Of a stretch of 8,685 nucleotides of DNA, positions 5,841 to 8,685 are shown one piece after another; position 1 is the stretch's first letter, and every line of letters begins with the position of its first letter. Position numbers and translations under genes: made by a program. Location of the stretch: the NCBI GenBank assembly GCA_903921295.1, contig CAIXOZ010000141.1, positions 1 to 8,685 of the forward strand. The letters are read 5' to 3'. The stretch is from an uncultured cyanobacterium. Its GTDB lineage: Bacteria > Cyanobacteriota > Cyanobacteriia > PCC-6307 > Cyanobiaceae. Under the pieces are notes generated by a model. The model made no database searches, was not told the DNA's origin, and saw only the letters and a program-made list of their open reading frames with translations.

Positions 5841-6845
5841 ATGGATACCAGCCTGGTCCTGCAGAACCTCCTGACCCCACCGGTTCTGTTCTTCTTCCTT
5901 GGGGTCCTGGCCGTGTTGGTGCGCTCGGATCTGGAGATCCCTACGCCGCTGCCGAAGCTCTTTTCGCTGTATCTGCTGCTGGCGATCGGTTTCAAGGGAG
6001 GCCTAGAGCTGCAGCACAGCGGTGTCGGCGGTCAGGTTCTGCCCACGATCGGCGCCGCCGTGGCGATGTCGCTGATCGTGCCGATCTACAGCTTTCTGGT
6101 GTTGCGGCTGAAGCTTGATGGCTTCAATGCCGCCGCCATTGCCGCCACCTACGGCTCGATCAGCGCCGTCACGTTCATCACGGCAGAAACGTTCCTCGAG
6201 AGCCAGAAGCTCCCTTACGACGGCTTCATGGTGGCTGCCCTGGCGTTGATGGAATCCCCGGCGATTGTTGTCGGCCTGTTGCTGGTGCAGCTCGCCGTCC
6301 CCAAGCCCGGCCAGCAGAGACCCGGCCCCCAGGGAATGCGCTGGGGAACGGTGCTGCACGAGGCCATGCTCAACAGTTCGGTGTTTCTGTTGGTGGGCAG
6401 CCTCGTGATCGGCTTTCTGGTGGCTGCCAACAGTCCCCACAGCGTGGAGAAGATGCTGCCGTTCACGGACAAGCTGTTCTACGGAGCCCTGAGCTTTTTC
6501 CTGCTCGACATGGGTATCGTCGCGGCCCAGCGCATCGGCGATCTTCGCCGGGCCGGCGCCTTCCTGATCGGCTTTTCGGTGCTGATGCCGCTGTTCAATG
6601 CCTTGGTGGGAGCCCTGATCGCCCGGGTGTTGCACCTCGCTCCAGGCAATGCCCTGTTGTTCGTGGTGCTCTGCGCCAGCGCTTCCTACATCGCCGTTCC
6701 GGCGGCCATGCGCATGACGGTGCCCCAGGCCAATCCCAGCCTCTACATCTCAACGGCCCTGGGTCTCACCTTCCCCTTCAACATCATCGTGGGCATCCCG
6801 CTGTACATGCAGCTGGTGAACCGCCTGCTTCCCCCCATTGCCTGA
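5841..6845 (+). CDS. sbtA: Sodium-dependent bicarbonate transporter SbtA
   Basis: Plasma-membrane symporter that imports bicarbonate with sodium at high affinity and low flux. The protein has 334 residues and is mostly hydrophobic helices (10 expected) arranged as two inverted halves. Family-typical stretches include GFKGGLEL (50-57), YGSISAVTFITAETF (104-118) in the first half, MESPAIVVGLLL (137-148), and CASASYIAVPAAMRM (278-292) in the second half, with PSLYISTALGLTFPFNI at 299-315. The two SxS-containing stretches occupy the positions where the substrate sites lie in this fold. The hydrophilic linker between halves (about 152-172) is short, and the whole protein is about 40 residues shorter than Synechocystis SbtA (about 374), which probably accounts for the difference. 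The ATG at 5841 gives an N-terminus like other SbtA proteins. There is no clear Shine-Dalgarno, and an in-frame ATG at 5787 would add 18 residues. sbtB follows after 6 bases, which strongly supports the call. Confidence 0.93.
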   Translation: MDTSLVLQNLLTPPVLFFFLGVLAVLVRSDLEIPTPLPKLFSLYLLLAIGFKGGLELQHSGVGGQVLPTIGAAVAMSLIVPIYSFLVLRLKLDGFNAAAIAATYGSISAVTFITAETFLESQKLPYDGFMVAALALMESPAIVVGLLLVQLAVPKPGQQRPGPQGMRWGTVLHEAMLNSSVFLLVGSLVIGFLVAANSPHSVEKMLPFTDKLFYGALSFFLLDMGIVAAQRIGDLRRAGAFLIGFSVLMPLFNALVGALIARVLHLAPGNALLFVVLCASASYIAVPAAMRMTVPQANPSLYISTALGLTFPFNIIVGIPLYMQLVNRLLPPIA

Positions 6846-6851
6846 GGAGCG

Positions 6852-7133
6852 ATGAAACGTGTCGATCTGATCCTGAGCGAGCGGGAGCTCGATGCCGTCA
6901 TCCAGGCCATTGAGGCGGCCCAGGCTCCTGGCTATTCGGTGATGAAGCATGTCACCGGCAAGGGGCCCCATGGAGCGGTGTCTGAAGCGATGGATTTCAG
7001 TGGGCTCGGCGCCAACGCCCATGTGATCGTGTTCTGCGAAGCGGAGATCCTGCCAAAACTGCGCGAAGGCATTCAGCCCCTGCTCGATTATTACGGCGGT
7101 GTCGCCTACGTCTCCGAGGCGGAGCCGCTCTGA
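6852..7133 (+). CDS. sbtB: PII-like regulator SbtB, short form
   Basis: Small trimeric PII-like protein that binds adenine nucleotides (cAMP, AMP, ADP, ATP) and docks on the cytosolic face of SbtA to limit bicarbonate import. It has 93 residues. The ferredoxin-like core is visible: a first strand MKRVDLIL (1-8), helix ELDAVIQAIEAAQ (12-24), GYSVMKHVTGKGPHG (27-41), a T-loop region (about 41-55), strand AHVIVFCE (56-63), helix ILPKLREGIQPLLDYYGG (65-82) and last strand VAYVSEAEPL. The chain stops right after this strand, so the C-terminal loop with paired cysteines (CGPxGC type) found in many SbtB proteins is absent. The start at 6852 has GAGG (6844-6847), overlapping the sbtA stop, only four bases away, which suggests coupled translation. 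The pairing with sbtA makes SbtB much more likely than another PII protein. Confidence 0.93.
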   Translation: MKRVDLILSERELDAVIQAIEAAQAPGYSVMKHVTGKGPHGAVSEAMDFSGLGANAHVIVFCEAEILPKLREGIQPLLDYYGGVAYVSEAEPL

Positions 7134-7654
7134 AGCCCTTGTGTGGTTGCTGTGGTGCCGTCCGCCGCAGAGCCGGTGCCCTCCGATCACCTCGCCCGCA
7201 CAGCAGGCACCTCCAGACAGGCTGCCTGCGTCCTCTGAGGTTTCGGGTCTGATCCTGCTGAGCGGGTCCTGCAGCGCGGGGCCTGCGGCGCTGGGCTGGC
7301 TTCTGCGGCGTGATCGGCGGCCTGCAACCGCCCTCTTGCTGCAGCGCCCACGGCTGAGGCTGAGGTGGTTGCTTCTCGTTGGGCGCTCCAGGTCGCCAGG
7401 CCGCTTCCAGGGTGGTGCTCGGCCACGGCCGATGCGGGTGACGCTCCCAAGTCGGTTCTGTCGCTGCCGGTGGCTGCTCATGGCAGGGTCGTCCGTTTTT
7501 GATTCGCCTGCGGCTGGGGCGTCCGGCGTGCGATGCCCTGGCTCGGAGGCGGTTGACGTCACGATCGCTGCCGATCCGGGGTACGGATCCCTTGCGGTCG
7601 GTGGGAACGATCGTTGCCGCGACGGTTGTCGGCCGTTGGCGGTGCTCGGGTGAA

Positions 7655-7720
7655 TGCTCGCTCAATGTGCTATCGAGCAAAAACTGATGCTTAGTCCGGA
7701 ACCGGCGCCTTGATCCGGAC
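7655..7720. repeat. Pair of inverted repeats, each with a 13-base loop
   Basis: TGCTCG (7655-7660) pairs with CGAGCA (7674-7679), and GTCCGGA (7694-7700) pairs with TCCGGAC (7714-7720). Both loops are 13 bases. The first stem is followed by AAAAAC on the plus strand and lies in an AT-richer island. They could be transcript structure or protein-binding dyads. Confidence 0.45.
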
Positions 7721-7952
7721 ATGGCCATCCCCTGCGCCGCTGACCACACTCGCTGGGATGGCCCTGTGGAGGCCCTGTTCTCCAGGGAGCTGCAGCGATG
7801 GTGGCCCCCCTGGAGCCGCTCAAGCCCCAGAGCAGCGGCGGATCCGCTCGTGGTTCGGCACCGCGGACGAAGGGAGGCCACGGCTCGTTCTGTTCGCATC
7901 GCTACGGAGAGCCACAGCCCGGCACGACCGCCGATCAATCTCCGTCAACGTT

Positions 7953-7982
7953 TTGTTGCGCAATGATCAGCCGGGCTTATCT
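7953..7982 (+). promoter_or_regulatory. Candidate csoS1-operon promoter
   Basis: TTGTTG (7953-7958) and TTATCT (7977-7982) are 18 bases apart in an AT-richer stretch about 110 bases before csoS1. The -35 overlaps the palindrome TTGCGCAA (7956-7963) and the CAAC/GTTG dyad (7946-7958). An outer imperfect dyad with GATCA (7933-7937) and TGATC (7964-7968) brackets it. This is plausible for a LysR-type regulated promoter but is based on pattern only. Confidence 0.35.
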
Positions 7983-8081
7983 TCGCCGAACGGAACGGTG
8001 ATGGCTTCCGGGGCGCCAAAGGCTTGACGGGAGGAAGCCCCTCCGACCATGGTTGCAGGCGAACATTCCACCCCCTCCTCC

Positions 8082-8089
8082 AGGAGAAG
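8082..8089 (+). promoter_or_regulatory. csoS1 ribosome binding site facing a C-rich tract
   Basis: AGGAG (8082-8086), six bases before the ATG, is a strong Shine-Dalgarno and fixes the csoS1 start. Directly upstream is CCCCCTCCTC (8071-8080), which is complementary to it; CTCC (8075-8078) and GGAG (8083-8086) could pair across a 4-base loop. Confidence 0.6.
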
Positions 8090-8092
8090 GCA

Positions 8093-8407
8093 ATGGCTAA
8101 CGAAACCATGGGTATCGCCCTCGGCATGATCGAGACCCGGGGCCTGGTCCCGGCCATCGAAGCTGCAGACGCCATGACCAAGGCCGCCGAAGTGCGCCTG
8201 ATCGGTCGTGAGTTCGTTGGCGGCGGTTACGTGACCGTGCTCGTGCGCGGCGAAACCGGTGCTGTCAACGCCGCCGTCCGTGCCGGTGCTGATGCCTGTG
8301 AGCGCGTGGGCGACGGCCTCGTGGCTGCCCACATCATTGCCCGCCCCCACAAAGAAGTGGAGCCCGCTCTGAATGGCACCGCCGGTTTCATCGGTTCCAA
8401 GGACTGA
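8093..8407 (+). CDS. csoS1: Carboxysome major shell protein CsoS1 (single BMC domain)
   Basis: Hexameric BMC protein that tiles the facets of the alpha-carboxysome shell; its central pore is thought to admit bicarbonate and other anions. It has 104 residues. The BMC domain covers about 7-88: GIALGMIETRGLVPAIEAAD at the start, KAAEVRLIGREFVGGGYVTV with the pore loop FVGGGY (41-46), then GAVNAAVRAGADACERVG and HIIARPHKEVE. The C-terminal tail is GTAGFIGSKD. The sequence is the highly conserved CsoS1A-type protein of cso operons. The start at 8093 is set by a strong Shine-Dalgarno; the frame stays open upstream to 8024, but that part is not BMC-like. cbbL follows 61 bases later, the usual alpha-cyanobacterial order, where shell and RuBisCO genes form one operon. 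Such genomes often carry one to several csoS1 copies; which paralogue this is cannot be told here. Confidence 0.97.
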   Translation: MANETMGIALGMIETRGLVPAIEAADAMTKAAEVRLIGREFVGGGYVTVLVRGETGAVNAAVRAGADACERVGDGLVAAHIIARPHKEVEPALNGTAGFIGSKD

Positions 8408-8468
8408 GTCGTTCGTCGCCTGACGCGCTGACGTTTCTTTCCCCAACCGACCTCAACCGAGAGTTTCC
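8408..8468 (+). promoter_or_regulatory. csoS1-cbbL spacer
   Basis: 61 bases containing a small stem CGTC (8414-8417) / GACG (8422-8425), then a pyrimidine-rich stretch (TTTCTTTCCCC, 8434-8444) and a weak Shine-Dalgarno GAGAG (8459-8463) five bases before the cbbL ATG. The weak stem with T-rich sequence could set the shell-to-RuBisCO ratio, but no separate promoter is evident. Confidence 0.3.
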
Positions 8469-8685
8469 ATGAGCAAGAAGTACGACGCAGGGGTCAAGGA
8501 GTACCGCGACACGTATTGGACTCCTGAATACGTTCCCCTCGATTCCGACCTGCTGGCCTGTTTCAAGTGCACCGGCCAGGAAGGTGTGCCCCGCGAAGAA
8601 GTGGCCGCCGCTGTGGCCGCTGAATCCTCCACCGGCACCTGGTCCACCGTGTGGTCCGAGCTCCTCACCGACCTCGACTTCTACA
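8469..8685 (+). CDS. cbbL: RuBisCO large subunit, form IA, 5' part only
   Basis: Large chain of ribulose-1,5-bisphosphate carboxylase/oxygenase, which carboxylates RuBP inside the carboxysome as an L8S8 complex with CbbS. Only 72 complete codons are present (of about 470) before the right edge. The N-terminal domain is clear: MSKKYDAGVKEYRDTYWTPE, then VPLDSDLLACFKCTGQEGV, AAESSTGTWSTVWSELLTDL. Glu52, Thr57 and Trp58 correspond to spinach Glu60, Thr65 and Trp66, N-terminal residues that complete the active site of the partner subunit. The sequence is of the proteobacterial-type form IA used with alpha-carboxysomes, not the form IB of beta-cyanobacteria. It lies 61 bases after csoS1. cbbS, csoS2, the carbonic anhydrase and vertex genes would be expected to follow outside the window. 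Confidence 0.98.
   Translation, partial: MSKKYDAGVKEYRDTYWTPEYVPLDSDLLACFKCTGQEGVPREEVAAAVAAESSTGTWSTVWSELLTDLDFY

Larger units (their letters stand above)
7134..8092. promoter_or_regulatory. Long non-coding region upstream of csoS1
   Basis: 959 bases with no gene I can support. Open frames here translate into Arg/Pro/Ser/Ala-rich text without family features and look like GC-driven shadows. Contents noted are inverted repeats TGCTCG/CGAGCA (7655-7679) and GTCCGGA/TCCGGAC (7694-7720), the palindrome ATGGCCAT (7721-7728), CCCTG-N5-CAGGG (7773-7787), palindrome GCGGATCCGC (7838-7847), TTGCGCAA (7956-7963) and GGAGG-N5-CCTCC (8030-8044). Two stretches are AT-richer than their surroundings, 7651-7694 and 7931-7985, and are the likeliest promoter sites. 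The region should hold the end of the sbtAB transcript, but no standard terminator with a T-run was found. A small RNA or a decayed gene cannot be excluded. Confidence 0.5.

Noticed and set aside
7134..7236. SbtB readthrough tail in frame after the stop at 7131
   Set aside because: I read the frame on to the next stop looking for a lost CGPxGC loop. It holds two cysteines but no such motif, so a simple sequencing error at the stop is not supported.
7099..7653. 184-codon plus-strand open frame after sbtB
   Set aside because: Arg/Leu/Ser/Pro-rich low-complexity text overlapping the sbtB end; no family resemblance seen. A decayed gene cannot be excluded.
6997..7938. 313-codon minus-strand open frame across sbtB and the spacer
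   Set aside because: Very Arg/Pro/Ser-rich, partly antisense to sbtB, no domain, no ribosome binding site.
8024..8092. 23-residue N-terminal extension of CsoS1
   Set aside because: CsoS1 proteins begin at MANETMG, and a strong Shine-Dalgarno sits right before that ATG.
1..8685. CRISPR arrays, tRNA/rRNA genes, insertion sequences
   Set aside because: No spaced direct repeats, no tRNA cloverleaf or rRNA-like sequence, and no transposase or terminal repeats were seen on reading both strands.

Overview
The window is a carbon-concentrating (CCM) gene neighbourhood from an alpha-cyanobacterium, most like the Cyanobium / marine Synechococcus group. The evidence is form IA RuBisCO (CbbL) directly behind a CsoS1 shell gene, a CsoS1D tandem-BMC shell protein, RdgB in the same cluster, CO2-uptake-type NDH-1 subunits next door, and high-GC sequence with only one HIP1 octamer noticed (GCGATCGC at 400-407). 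Genus is an inference from gene content and order.

Layout. (1) Positions 1-3193, minus strand: ndhF4 then ndhD4, sharing one base (TGATG), with ndhD4 running off the left edge. These are the membrane-arm subunits of the constitutive CO2-hydrating NDH-1 complex. (2) Positions 3468-3902, minus: a small unrecognised protein with a helix-turn-helix-like stretch. (3) Positions 4040-4825, plus: csoS1D, the gated-pore carboxysome shell protein, divergent from the small gene and with a hairpin just before its ribosome binding site. (4) Positions 4869-5477, minus: rdgB (ITP/XTP pyrophosphatase), convergent with csoS1D. (5) Positions 5478-5840: a 363-base divergent spacer with two clean dyads. (6) Positions 5841-7133, plus: sbtA-sbtB, the sodium-dependent bicarbonate transporter and its PII-like regulator, 6 bases apart. 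(7) Positions 7134-8092: 959 bases with no credible gene but with several inverted repeats, two locally AT-richer stretches and a candidate csoS1 promoter. (8) Positions 8093-8407 csoS1 and 8469 to the right edge cbbL, the start of the main carboxysome operon.

How it works together. NDH-1 with NdhD4/NdhF4 converts CO2 to bicarbonate at the thylakoid. SbtA imports bicarbonate at the plasma membrane under SbtB control. Bicarbonate enters the carboxysome through CsoS1 hexamers, and larger metabolites probably pass through CsoS1D pores. RuBisCO (CbbL, with CbbS expected beyond the edge) fixes the CO2 released inside. All three CCM layers (CO2 uptake, bicarbonate import, carboxysome) therefore start within less than 9 kb.

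No unknown multi-gene system is visible. The points most worth checking are the long non-coding leader of the csoS operon, the short SbtB without the usual C-terminal cysteine loop, a CsoS2-like VTGT motif in the CsoS1D N-terminal tail, replaced proton-channel residues in NdhF4, and the putative DNA-binding protein between the two CCM blocks.
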